Origin: Rugalucina vietnamica
Taxonomy: Eukaryota; Mollusca; Bivalvia; Lucinida; Lucinidae
Reading direction: 5' to 3'
Length of the DNA: 64,000 bases
NCBI GenBank assembly: GCA_964017185.1
Contig: OZ024875.1
Span: 26,731,456 to 26,795,455, forward strand
Part shown: piece by piece, positions 53,200 to 63,785 of the stretch
Position numbering within the stretch: position 1 is the first letter of the stretch
Layout of the letters: every line of letters begins with the position of its first letter
The notes under the pieces: generated by a model
What the model was told of the DNA's origin: nothing
What the model saw: only the letters and a program-made list of their open reading frames with translations
The model's database searches: none
Translations under genes and position numbers: made by a program

Positions 53200-56100
53200 G
53201 GTACAAGTAGGCAAAGATCAGGAAAAGGCGCAATCAGAAAAAGATTCCCACTCCAAAAACCGAGGTGGGAAAAAACCAAACTAACAATCAGGTACTTATA
53301 CCATGAAACATATCGTAAGCCGAATGAGCAGCTATTTTCCCAATAGGTGGCCACTCAGTTACCTTAACTTAACTAAAAATATGAAAACATACATAAGGCG
53401 CCAACAGCACAAAAAATTTTAAACACCAAGACATAAAACAAAAAGAACCACTACAGAAGTATCGACTTGGAACGATCAGTAACACAAAGTTACTGGCGGG
53501 CTTAAACCGGTTTTACAGGTACCTAACCTCACCCTCAGCTTCTGCAGTGGTTCACAACATTTAGTTAGTTCTTCGGTCCTCGTGGTGAATCTCTAACTAG
53601 TCAATGAATCATCAAGAACAAACAAATAAATCATGATAAACATCCTGATGAATCAAAAACCAGGACTCACAGATTGAGTAAGCTGCCCGATGATGGAGAT
53701 CCCTGGGCGCCGAATAACCTACTAACTCCGGAGCAAAAGAAAAACACCAGTTGGACCCCGGTGGGCCAAGCAACAGACAAGAAGCTCCGGCCCCAACCAA
53801 CTAAAATGAATAGCTTTAAGTCGGGGCCATCATAGAGTCTGACGCCCGACCCACCGGCGTGCAATTAAAGAAGGCAGCATAGTTATCAACCATGATTGGG
53901 TTAAAAACTAAGCATGCAGACTGTCGCATAACATTCAAGTTATAACCTATACGTCTGTAACGTGATATGATTTTTCCGAACTGAAGAGAAAAATCATTTA
54001 TTCCTTTAAGTTTCTTTAATTTGTAAACCAAGTCACCATAAAATTCAGGTTCCGAAAGGCCCTCACTTAAAAGTGTCTTTAACCCAACATTATATTTGGA
54101 AATCAATTCATAGTGTCTACGATAAAATTTAGAAAAGGTTTTTCGAAGTTTATGATACCGATAGCCCTGTTGGAGAAGTTTTGCCGTTAAACATTTATTT
54201 CGAGCGTTGAAGTCTGTAACATGATTGCAGACTCTAGCAAACCTAATAAGTTGCGAAATGTATACACCATAAGAAGCACGACGAGGAACGTCACCATCCA
54301 AAAAAGGAAAATTTACTATATCAAAATCAAAGTCATCGCGCTTATCATAAATTTTAGAAGAAACAAATCCATTTGCAACAGAAAGATGTAGATCTAAAAA
54401 GGGGGCTTCGGTATCTGAGATATTAGCTTTGTTCAACTGAAGTTCAGGTGGATAAATTTGATTGACCATACCTTCAAAATAAGGGTTGTCAATGTTCAAA
54501 AGGTCATCGAGGTACCTAGATGTGGAATTAAAAGCCTCGATAACATCAGCTTGATTATCATGGTTAAGAGAATCCATGAAATCTCTTTCGTAGCAGTATA
54601 AAAATAAATCAGCTACGAGAGGTGCGCAATTTGTACCCATCGGAATTCCAACAATTTGTCTGTATAACTTGGTCCCAAATCTAATATAAATATTATCAAG
54701 GAGATAGGATAAGGCGTCGCACACATTCTGACATGACCAAAGGGTATACCGACTTTGGTCAGAGGAAGTGAAAAAAGCCTTTCTGTCATTACATGCCAAA
54801 TAAAGTGAACCATAGTTTTTTAATGCCCTTTTGAAGGTCCACTCTATCAAATCCAGAAGTTTTTCTTTAATTAGATTATGTGGTAATGTTGTATACAGAG
54901 TAGAAAAATCATATGTGGACAAGCTTGTCGCACGGAACCCTCTACACTTCAATTTACTGAGCACCTCACCAGAATTTTTTATTGACCAAAACCAATTTTT
55001 ATTTGAAGTTTCATACACTGTCTCACAGTATCTTATAACATGAGATTTGATAGCAGTAAGACAAGAAGTTAATAATTTAGAAAGTTCAGTGGTAGTACAA
55101 GAGCTAGAATTTGCAATAAATCTAGCTTTGTATGGTCTTTTGTGAAGCTTAGGTAACCAATACATCGTAGGAAGTTTGTCTTGGCCTTCATTGACACAAA
55201 CAGAAAACTTAACAGGTAAATCGTTTAAGTGGGCATTTACTACAGACACCTCATCAGTATCTGTCTCCAGATAAGCCCTGGTACCATCAAGCTCCTGTTT
55301 TAAGGTGTTAACGTAGTGAAGTCTACAAACGACAACAACATTGTTTGCGGCTTTATCTGCCGGAACCAAGACATACTTTCTATGAAATTCTTGGATACCC
55401 TGCTTCAAATGCCTAAATGACGATTTGGGTTTAGGAGGTAAAAGATTAGTATTTTGTGAATAAAACTTAATACGTTTATCCACGATAGTGAAGATACTTC
55501 TTTTCCATTCTTTAAGAGCATTATCCTCAACACCCTCTCGTTTACACCATCGATTACCGAAATCATTTAATGCAGATGCAATCTCCTCTCTACATTTGTC
55601 GAAATTAATATAGGAAGGGAATCTATATTTCGGACCTTTAGAAACAATTTTGCGAATTCTAGAATCCGAAATTATTTTTAAATTTCCAGTAACTATATGT
55701 CCAGCTGGTTGATAAACATATTTTGAATCTTTACAATCTCAAGACTTAGGAGTATTAGCATGGATATCAAGATCAGAAACAAGTTTATTGAAATTAAAAA
55801 TAGTATTTCTGATTGGTTTGTTATATTTGTAACAAATAATAGGAGGTTCTGAATTTTGGAAGTAGGTAGGTATAGACTGTATCACTGATTTATCCTGGAA
55901 TATGCTTGGTAAATCAATAAAGTCAATTCCTTTATTGATGAAAGGAATTTTAATAAAACTTCTAATGTGATTAGATTCGGAATCGATAAATGGACGAAGA
56001 GCATGCTGAGTATAACATCTTGTTAACAGTGCAGCGTCATACATTTGATGATTTCTATCGTAAAATCTATTAGCCTCTGTGTCCAGGGAACGTAATGCAG

Positions 56101-56230
56101 CAATAGGTAGAGAACTAAGATAAGACAGCATTGGATGTCGACTGTGAATCCTTAGTTTAACAGCTAAATCATTAAGGGAAATGTTCAATTTCAATGCAGC
56201 GCACCGTTTACGTTTGTCATTACCCCTTTT
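53200..56230 (-). mobile_element. Penelope-like RT element, nearly whole, broken
   Basis: A - strand retroelement. Its coding region runs from about 56194 (N-terminal domain with RIHSRHPMLSYLSSLPIAAL, LLTRCYTQHALRPFIDSESN and PIICYKYNKPIRNTIFNFNK) to 53816. The RT has YWLPKLHKRPYKARFI, TYDFSTLYTTLPHNLI, VGIPMGTNCAPLVADLFLYC YERDF, SRYLDDLLNI, and the tail blocks IYDKRDDFDFDIVNFPFL and YGVYISQLIRFARVC. This RT type with IPMGTNCAP is common in mollusc and cnidarian genomes. I place it with Penelope-like elements by motif style, not by a search. It looks close to whole, with about one break. Bases 53200-53815 are its non-coding tail; part of it occurs alone at 16683-17093. Confidence 0.7.
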
Positions 56231-56332
56231 TGTTCACTTTTTATAAGTGTCTCTCTATGCCTCTCAAATTTCAGCATATAGTCATGGGTGGCTTTACAGC
56301 CCAGTGTGTTTTAGAATTGGCGTGAATCCTTA

Positions 56333-57313
56333 GGCTGCATTCACATAGAAGTATACGGTATACGGTACACGGTATTCGCTATATGCTATTCAGTACTCTA
56401 TACGCTATACGGGCACGGGGGTTCACATAGAAGTAGCACATGCTTTCAATGTGCTCTTTTCGTGAGTATGAAAAAAGATGCGAATTCGGAATTTTGAAAA
56501 GATATGAATTCCTCAGAAGAGGAATTGTGTTTTGCTTTTACTAGCCGAGAAAGAGGAGGAGACGGCAATACCTAAGAAAGACAGACGCATATTGGTTCGA
56601 CAGCACTTTGAAATGCGACCTGTGTTGGTTGAATTTAACACAATTACATTCCAGAATCTCATGAATTATTTCAGCCAACCACTCTCATTGTAAACGTGGA
56701 AACTTTCTGATATGCATGCCATGATATATCATCAATACTAGTAAAGTGTACCCGTTCTGACGTTATTCATACATTAAAATCCATACACTCGCCAACTTTT
56801 AACCAAACAGAACCAAGGAATTCCGAGAAATTTGACTTGTGACCTAGACAGCATTGTCCTTAAAAAATTTAATCCTCCAATGACACACTCGGGTCCCACC
56901 ATGTTTGGTGAAGATATGCTTCTAAACACCTGGGAGGAGTATAGGGACAACAGAATTAGAGTATTATGAGAAGTTATTTAATTTTTACGTTGTTTTACAT
57001 ACTCATGAGGATTCAAATATGACTTTATTGTGTAAAAATTTTTAACTTAGTTTTCTAGCAAAAGGTTCTATAAAACTGGTGTAAATAAAAATTCAGACCA
57101 ACAAAACCACTATACTCTATACGAAAATCGAACATGTTCGATTCCCACTACTCTATACTATACGCACCTATACGCGCCTATACGAACTTTTCGAATAGTG
57201 TCCTGCTATGTGACCCGGTATAAGGAAATCATAATGTTTGATTTCAAGTATTCGCATGCCCTCAAAAACGTTCACCGTATACCCGAATAGTCTACTCCTA
57301 TGTGACCACAGCC
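56333..57313. mobile_element. Harbinger-like MITE with TTA target duplication
   Basis: The left end GGCTGCATTCACATAGAAGT is matched in inverse by the right end (ACTCCTATGTGACCACAGCC). TTA flanks both sides (56330-56332 and 57314-57316). Near both ends are CTATACG/CGTATAC-type short repeats (GTATACGGTATACGG). A 3-bp TTA/TAA duplication and GGCTGxxTTCACA-type ends are typical of PIF/Harbinger. 981 bp, no transposase frame. Confidence 0.75.
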
Positions 57314-57475
57314 TTAAGGACCGAATTTTGTATGACTTGGCTCATATGTTGTTGGTATTATGCTAGAACTGCCTTTTCATGATGATTCAAATGAATACCA
57401 CACTAATGCTCTATATCCTTAATGAGGATTCCTAGCAGCCTGTTGGCCACTTATTTGACTCCTTGGTGAATAATT

Positions 57476-59284
57476 ATGTCTCCCCCCGACAGGGTCGGGA
57501 GACATATTGTTTTTCCCCGTGCGTCTGTCCGTCTGTCTGTCTGTCCATCCGTCCGTCCGTCCGTCTGTCCGTCACAAATCGTGTCCGCTCTATAACTTGA
57601 AAACCGTTAAAGATTTTTCAATGAAACTTGTTACACTTGTAAACCATGACGAGACGATGTGTCATGCACAAGAACCATAATTCTAGCTTGAGTATTTTTG
57701 GAGTTATTTTCCTTTGATTATTTTTGATACAATTTCGTGTCCACTGTATATCTTGAAAACCGTTCAAGATTTTTCAATGAAACTTGGTACACTTGTAGAC
57801 CACGACGAGACGATGTGTCATAACAAGAACCATAACTCTGGCTTAAGTATTTTTGGAGTTATTTCCCTTTGATTATTTTCGATACAATTTCGTGTCCGCT
57901 GTATAACTTGAAAACCGTTTAAGATTTTTCAATAAAACTTGGTACACTTATTGAGCATGATCAGACGATGTGTCATGCACAATTTCCCTTTGATTATTTT
58001 CCATACAATTTTGTGTCCGCTTTATAAATCGAAAATCGTAAGATTTATTTCAATGAAACTTGGTACACATATAAAGCACGATGAGATTATGTGTCGTGCT
58101 AAAGAACCATAACTCTTGCTTGCATATCTTTGGAGTAATTTCCCTTTGATTATTTTCCATACAATTTCGTGTCCACCCTATAACTTGAAAACCGTAAGAG
58201 AAATTTCAGTGAAACTTGGTACACTTATAAAGCATGATGAGACGATGTGTCATGCACAAGAATTATAACTCTTGCTTTCATATCTTTGGAGTTACAGTCA
58301 AACCTCTATAAAAGCGCCACCTTTGGGAGTGAGCTAAGCTGGCTGTTATACACAGGTGGCTGTCTTATCAAGGTTCAGTCAGAGCAGCTGTCATGTAGAA
58401 AATATTCTTACTATCACAAGAAAAATCCTTTCTAAGGAAGGACTACCTGTATGTGTTTCATAAGTTGACATCATTTCATGCTTTGTTACACAATAATATA
58501 TACAAAGCCTCATGGGTATTAACTTAATTTTTTTTGCTAATTAACTGTTTTAAATACAATAATAAATAATAATTGTCCAATAACAGCTTGTAAATGGGAA
58601 ATTTGACTTTAGGCAAGTATGATGTGGCTGTCTTATAGAGAGTTATAAGCATTTTGGGATTGATTTTACTGGCTGCTGGTTGTCTTGTGGAGGTGGCTGT
58701 CTTATGCAGAGATAAAATATAGTGAAAATGATTGGGAATGTTTCAGACTGGCTCTCTTATGCAGGTGGAGCTCTTATAAAGGTGGCTGATTCAGCAGGTT
58801 CAACTGTATTTCCCTTTGATTATTTTTCCATACAATTTCATGTCCACTCTATAACTTGAAAACCATAAGAAATATTTCAATGAAACTTGGTACACTTATA
58901 AAGCATGATGAGATGATGTGTCATGCTAAAGAACCATAACTCTTGCTTGCATATCTTTGGAGTTATTTCCCTTTGATTATTTTTCATTCATTTTCGTGTC
59001 TGCTCTATAACTCAAAAACCATTAGAGATTTTTCAATGAAACATGGCACACTTATAAAGCATGATGCACAAGAATCATTACTCTTGCTTTCATATCTTTG
59101 GAGTTATTTCCCTTTGATTATTTTCCAAACAATTTCGTGCCCCCTCTATAACTTGAAAACCGCAAGAGATATTTCAATGAAACTTGGTACACTTATAAAA
59201 CAGAATGACAGGATATGTGATGCACAAGAACTATAACTCTTGCTTGCATATTTTGGACATGCACGTAGAAAGTGGGGAGACATC
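57476..59284 (+). mobile_element. Second pearl-like element, ~155-bp tandem repeats
   Basis: The left end TGTCTCCCCCCGAC and hairpin GTCGGGAGACAT are matched at the right end by GTGGGGAGACAT. A (CCGT/CTGT)n microsatellite (57518-57575) precedes tandem units marked by TATAACTTGAAAACCGTT at 57591, 57747 and 57902, with further decayed units to about 59230. It has the same architecture as 42931-43870 with unrelated sequence. It is interrupted by a 512-bp TIR element at 58295-58806. Confidence 0.75.
58295..58806. mobile_element. Pogo/Tigger-like element inserted in the pearl-like repeat
   Basis: The ends are CAGTCAAACCTCTATAAAAG and the near-inverse (…CAGCAGGTTCAACTG), flanked by TA at 58293-58294 and 58807-58808. 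The host repeat reads GGAGTTATTTCCCTTTG in other units, so insertion at its TA is seen directly. GGTGGCTGTCTTAT-type repeats lie inside. CAGT ends and TA target sites are typical of pogo/Tigger. No transposase. Confidence 0.85.
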
Positions 59285-61190
59285 AGTTTTCACATAGAAA
59301 ACAAATTCTAGTTTACCTGTATTAAATTGTACCAGCAACATATTGGGGAAAAAATTTCTTTGCATAATCATCCATCTTGCCCAGCTTGTTGATGGACCAT
59401 GCTGCAGAAACAATATGGTAGATTTTAGAATTAAGGTTTGAAAATTTAGTTCAGTTGCTTTGAGTTCACTTATTTCTAATTTCTCCTATGTGTTCCAGTG
59501 CATTGTTTTGAAAGAAAGGGTTACTGTAGATCCAGAAATATTCGCGAGAACTTAATTTTCACTTATGTTCGCAAATTGGTTGCCTCACGAATTCAAAGTT
59601 CTCGCTAATAAAGAGTCACTATAAACTTAATAGAATACATGGACACTAACTCGTGAATTCAAGAACTCACTAATAATTCAGAAATAGAAAATTCGCAATA
59701 TAAAAGTCGCACGAAAATTTCTGAATTCACAGTATTTTTCCGTAAAACAACTAAGACATACAGATGTACTTGTTTACTCAATAAATATCTGCTTAGCCCC
59801 AGTACAGGCTCCCTAAAGCATTAACATTTATAACGTCTTCATTAAGTTTGTTTGTTGTTTTTTCTGAAAACAAAGCTGTTTGTTTAATGCAGATTTTAAC
59901 TGAACAATATCTTGCATCAACAAAAGCAGAAATGTTCTTGTGTTCTATTTGTTACATAGGAAATTGAAAAGTAAATCATCATAGGGCTTGATGCAGGTGA
60001 CAAGCATGAAACAAACAATGAGTAAACTATTTTGTTTATGAGTGAAGTTTACATGTCGGCATTACTAAACAACTAACTCACAATAATCCCAGCAGGCACA
60101 TATTGACATAACAACATATCATATCTGACATTGTCATGATGCATGTGCCCATGTGTGGTATAAAGAAACCAATGTTGTTGTATTTCTCCATTATAGATCT
60201 GTATTTTCATGCTTTTAAAATGATTTATCATATGATAAATTGATTTTCACCCACAGACCCCACTGTCAAAATTTGAGAACTTTAGCTCATCAAATGCTTG
60301 TTTAGGATAATACTAAGTTGTTGTTATTTATAAACAAACATGTAATGATTGTTTTAAAATATGCAAAAAAAACCAGAAAAATATCTTTATAATTTGCTAT
60401 ATTAGTAGACGTATATGGTTCAAAATAGGATATATTGAAGTTAAAACAGTATAATAAAACATTGTCAGAACATAAAAAAGGTTTTGGAAAGAATAATTTT
60501 TTGAAAATGAATCCTTGTTTTTAGATTTAAAAAAAAAAAAAAAGTATTTTCCTCAAAATGGCCATAAAATTTTTTGGGTAGGGCCAATTTTGGCGGGTAG
60601 GTAGGAGCACAGCAAACCAACAATTTTTTATGGTTGGCCTAATTGGGACATAAAACCTGTTTTCCGGGCGAAAATGAAGCCAAAATCATAATTCCGTCCA
60701 AAAAGTTGAAAAGCACTGAGTTTTTCTGGGCGAAAATTTCTTCTTCCCGCCCGTAAAAAATGAGGCATATTCTTTTCCCCCCGTAATTAGTCAGGCAAGA
60801 AATTACAACTTCCTGTTCTACAGTAGTTACACATATGCAGTTTTAAGACTGGTTTAAATAAGCGCCAATAAGAATGTTAATAAATGTTTTTCTATTAACT
60901 TGAAAAAATAATAACCAGTAAAATAAATGAATTTAGGTTAGTGTTATTTATACGTATCTTTAAATTTTAGTGCATGTGTCCTTTAGATCTGAATTTTTAC
61001 AATATCTCATTTTAAACCTATCCTACTCCCCTCCCCAATTTAAATTTCAGTGTTTGCAGCTGGCCACCAATTTTAAGAATAACACTCATACATATTAGAC
61101 TGGCATCTTTAATTCAGATTTTTGATTACTGATATGCATGTTTCATCAATTCATGCTTATGTGTCAGTTATTCAATGTTTATATAATATA
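59285..61190. other. AT-rich region without recognised gene
   Basis: Apart from the MITE at 59523-59737 I see only AT-rich sequence. Bases 60240-60310 show an acceptor-like CACCCACAG followed by a short open run ending in a stop (TPLSKFENFSSSNACLG), too short to call. Bases 60560-60790 hold short inverted motifs around CGGGCGAAAA / TTTTCGCCCG, related to sequence at 62343-62640. Confidence 0.4.
59523..59737. mobile_element. TACTGTA MITE, copy 3 of 3
   Basis: It runs from TACTGTAGATCCAGAAATAT TCGCGAGAAC to CGAAAATTTCTGAATTCACA GTA, with CTCGCTAATAAAGAGTCACT in the middle. The two ends are good inverse copies here. Same family as 35492 and 42505. Confidence 0.75.
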
Positions 61191-61690
61191 TTCTATGCTA
61201 TAAAAAAGGTGTGCTGAAACTGAAAGTCAAGGTCTTTGTGTATACAAATCTTTTAGAATTACGCCCTGAAATTTTCTGATTTCTGCCCGGAAAAGTTCCT
61301 GTACGAAAATGTACAGCAATACTACAACTATACTTTAGCTGTAAAGTAAAGCAAGATTCTTGGCAGGAAATGTTCTTTTTCAAGCTATAATGACAACAAT
61401 ACTTCAGCTATAATCTTAGGTAAAATATTTAAATTAGTAAGAATCTTGTCAAAAAGTATTGCAATAATTCTAGCTGAAATATTGCCGGGATTCTTGCTAT
61501 AAATTTTGGCCATAAATAGTGCTCAAATTATTGCAATATTTTTTCAAAAAGTTTAGCAATATTTTTTCAAAAAATACTGCAATATTTTTACAAAAAATAT
61601 TGCCATAATTTGCTCATAAACATATTGATATTCACACAAAGACCTTGACATTTAATTTCAAATTTTCAACACACCTCATAGCATATAGAA
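61190..61690. repeat. Inverted repeat pair around CAAGGTCTTTGTGT
   Basis: TATGCTATAAAAAAGGTGTG CTGAAA...GTCAAGGTCTTTGTGTA at 61194-61242 is matched in inverse at 61636-61685 (CACAAAGACCTTGACAT ... CAACACACCTCATAGCATAT). Between them are many short units such as GCAATATTTTTTCAAAAA. It overlaps the larger inverted repeat of 61300-62342, so the history is nested. Confidence 0.55.
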
Positions 61691-62342
61691 GAAGAGATGT
61701 AAAAGAACATGAAGCATGCTAATTTAGGACAGATAAGTGTCCAAAGCAACATCTGAACTAAAGATGACCAGTCCTAACCAATTTGTTTAATAAAATTGGT
61801 GCCCAACTCCAAACACTCTGAAATTTTAAATTTGTTTGCCAGGGTAGGAGGGTGGGGTATTTTAAACATTAAATTATAAATATATAAAACTTAAAATTGT
61901 TAATTGAAATTGCTTTTTAAGAAACATGCATAAAACACACTAACCTTTATAATATCCATTTCATGCAAAATAATGTTTACTATTTCATCAAATGGTAGAA
62001 AAAAGGTTTTTAACTTTGAACACATTTCTGCAGTCCTTAGACAGATTTAAGCAGCATGTTTAGTTACTGTGTGTTAAACTCAGGTTAACCTCCAAAACTA
62101 TGACGCAACAGGAAGTTATTATTCAGCACTTTTTTTTCTCTGTTTTATGGCAATATTTTCAGCGGTAGTTTTTCTCCCAATTTCTGGCTAAACTTTTATT
62201 CAAATTATTACAATATTTTTACTCTTATTATTGCAATATATTAGTGTTGTTGTAATATTGCTATAAAATCAAATTTTAGCAAGAATCTTGTTGAAGTATA
62301 GCAATAGTATAGCTATAGTATTGTAGTATTTTTCGTACGGGT
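61300..62342. mobile_element. Possible 1-kb foldback with GTACGAAAA ends
   Basis: TGTACGAAAATGTACAGCAA TACTACAACTATAC near 61303 is matched in inverse near 62275-62340 (…GTATAGCTATAGTATTGTAG, TTTTTCGTACGGG). Flanking sequence on both sides belongs to a TTCCGCCCAGAAAAGTT-type repeat, which suggests insertion into that repeat. No coding sequence. Confidence 0.5.
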
Positions 62343-62640
62343 TAACAGAATTCTGTCTAATTTGCATATTTGGGCCCAGTTTTATGCCCAGATTCCGCAC
62401 AGAATTTTTTTTGATCCCGCCCAGAAGTTTTTCTGATTTCCGCCCAGAAAAGTTTGCAAAATTCTGTCTAATTTGCATATTTTGCCCCACTTTTATGCGT
62501 GAATTCCGTCCGGAAACTAATGAATCGTCTTAAGTCCTAGGGGCATAAAATTTACAAATTTAATAGCAGGCAAAATTTAAAAAGAAAAATTCTGTCTCTT
62601 TTACGGGCGAAATGTTTCGTACAGGTTAGGTAATCTGCAG
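62343..62640. repeat. Tandem TTCCGCCCAGAA/TAATTTGCATATT repeat
   Basis: Two to three imperfect copies of AGAATTCTGTCTAATTTGCA TATTT and GCCCAGAAGTTTTTCTGATT follow one another. Related scraps lie at 60660-60780 and 61262-61300, in part inverted. The nature is unknown. Confidence 0.5.
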
Positions 62641-62816
62641 CAGCAGCAGAATAAACACAGCTACATGTTTAAACAAAAAGACAGTTTCGTCTAACCGTCT
62701 TTTCTTTGCATGTTATATAATAGTTGCTTAATGTCCCAGTCAACAGCAAAGCTCATCTCAGAATGCATACATGTGACATCTTCCTACGTGTATTTTTTAT
62801 GTATACATTTGTTCAG

Positions 62817-62965
62817 CATGTGGTGGAAAAAGCCAAAGATACTTCGAAGAGAGAATGGGAAAACAAACTGCTGTTCATACGCCAGCTTTCAGAAAGAGTT
62901 TTTCAAAATCTCACTTTTCTGAAACACCTCAAGAAAAATATTGATCACCATAACATCCTTTTGTA
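62817..62965 (+). CDS. Exon-like open stretch, possible last exon of an unknown gene
   Basis: After TTTTTTATGTATACATTTG TTCAG a charged frame opens: HVVEKAKDTSKREWENKLLF, IRQLSERVFQNLTFLKHLKK and NIDHHNILL, then TAA. Its even spacing of Leu, Lys and Glu looks like an amphipathic helix of a real protein rather than random AT-rich translation. AATAAA follows at about 62993 with an A-run at 63005-63017, so a terminal exon, or the 3' end of a retroposed mRNA copy, is possible. I do not recognise the family. It does not fit MFSD5 in phase or content. Confidence 0.3.
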
Positions 62966-63102
62966 ACCGGAAAGTCTTGAAAAGTGCCCAAAAAATAAAA
63001 CACAAAAAAAAAAAAATGAAAATCGGTCAACTTATGAGAAAACTATGCCACAAATTTATTTTACTCTTTGACATGGTCATAGTGAGATTTTGAAAAACAT
63101 AA

Positions 63103-63785
63103 TTTCTGGAGGATGGTGTATAGACTGTAAAGACACCATCCAGCCTGTGGCTAGTCTTGCAAGAAAACCGATGGGTGATTAGTGATTACTCTGTATGATA
63201 GACATTGAATACAGCAGAGCCCTCAGGTATCCCGGTCTAGCAGATGGTGTATTTAGAAAAGACACAAAACATAGTTTCTGGAAGATGGTGTATGGACAGT
63301 AAAGACACCATCCAGCCTGTGGCTGATTGAGCTGCCTGCAGCAGCTAGTGTATTTATAAAAAAAACAACACAAAATATAATTTCTGGAGGATGGTGTATG
63401 GACAGTGAAGACTCCGACCGACCAGCCACCCTACGGCAGCTGAGTGTATTTAGAAAAAAACACAAAACATTATTAGTTCTGGAGAAAGGTGTTTGGACAG
63501 TGAAACGACGGACCAGCCTGTGGCTGCTCAAAATGTATGCGGCAGCTAGTGTATTTAGAAATTTTCAAAAGAAAAAGAAACAAAACATAGTTTCTGGAGT
63601 AAGGTGTATGTACACTGAAACCACTGACCAGCCTGTGGCTGGTCAAAATGTATGCTGCAGCTAGTGTTTTTAGAAATTTTCAAAAGACACAAAAATTAGT
63701 TTCTGGAGGATGGTGTTTGGGCAGTAAAGAGACCGACCAGCCTGTGGCTGGTCGAGCTGCTTGCATGATAAAACTTGTGATTCAC
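63103..63785 (+). repeat. Six-copy tandem repeat of about 90-170 bp
   Basis: Units begin TTTCTGGAGGATGGTGTATG at 63103, 63275, 63381, about 63474, 63591 and 63700. They share GGACAGTAAAGACACCATCC, CCAGCCTGTGGCTGGTC, GCAGCTAGTGTATTTAGAAA and ACACAAAACATAG. CCAGCCTGTGGCTGG forms a small palindrome in most units. The first unit carries an extra ~60 bp. No function is evident. Confidence 0.8.

Noticed and set aside
53612-53864. Short - strand open stretches beyond the Penelope-like RT
   Set aside because: They overlap the non-coding tail of the element in other frames and have no motif of their own.
59500-59516. Alternative MFSD5 last exon after GTGTTCCAG
   Set aside because: In the required phase it gives only three residues before a stop, with no similarity to the MFSD5 tail.
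62817-62965. Last exon of MFSD5
   Set aside because: The frame that looks coding is phase 0, whereas exon 11 ends in phase 2. The residues do not resemble the MFSD5 tail, and 52276-52312 fits both phase and sequence.
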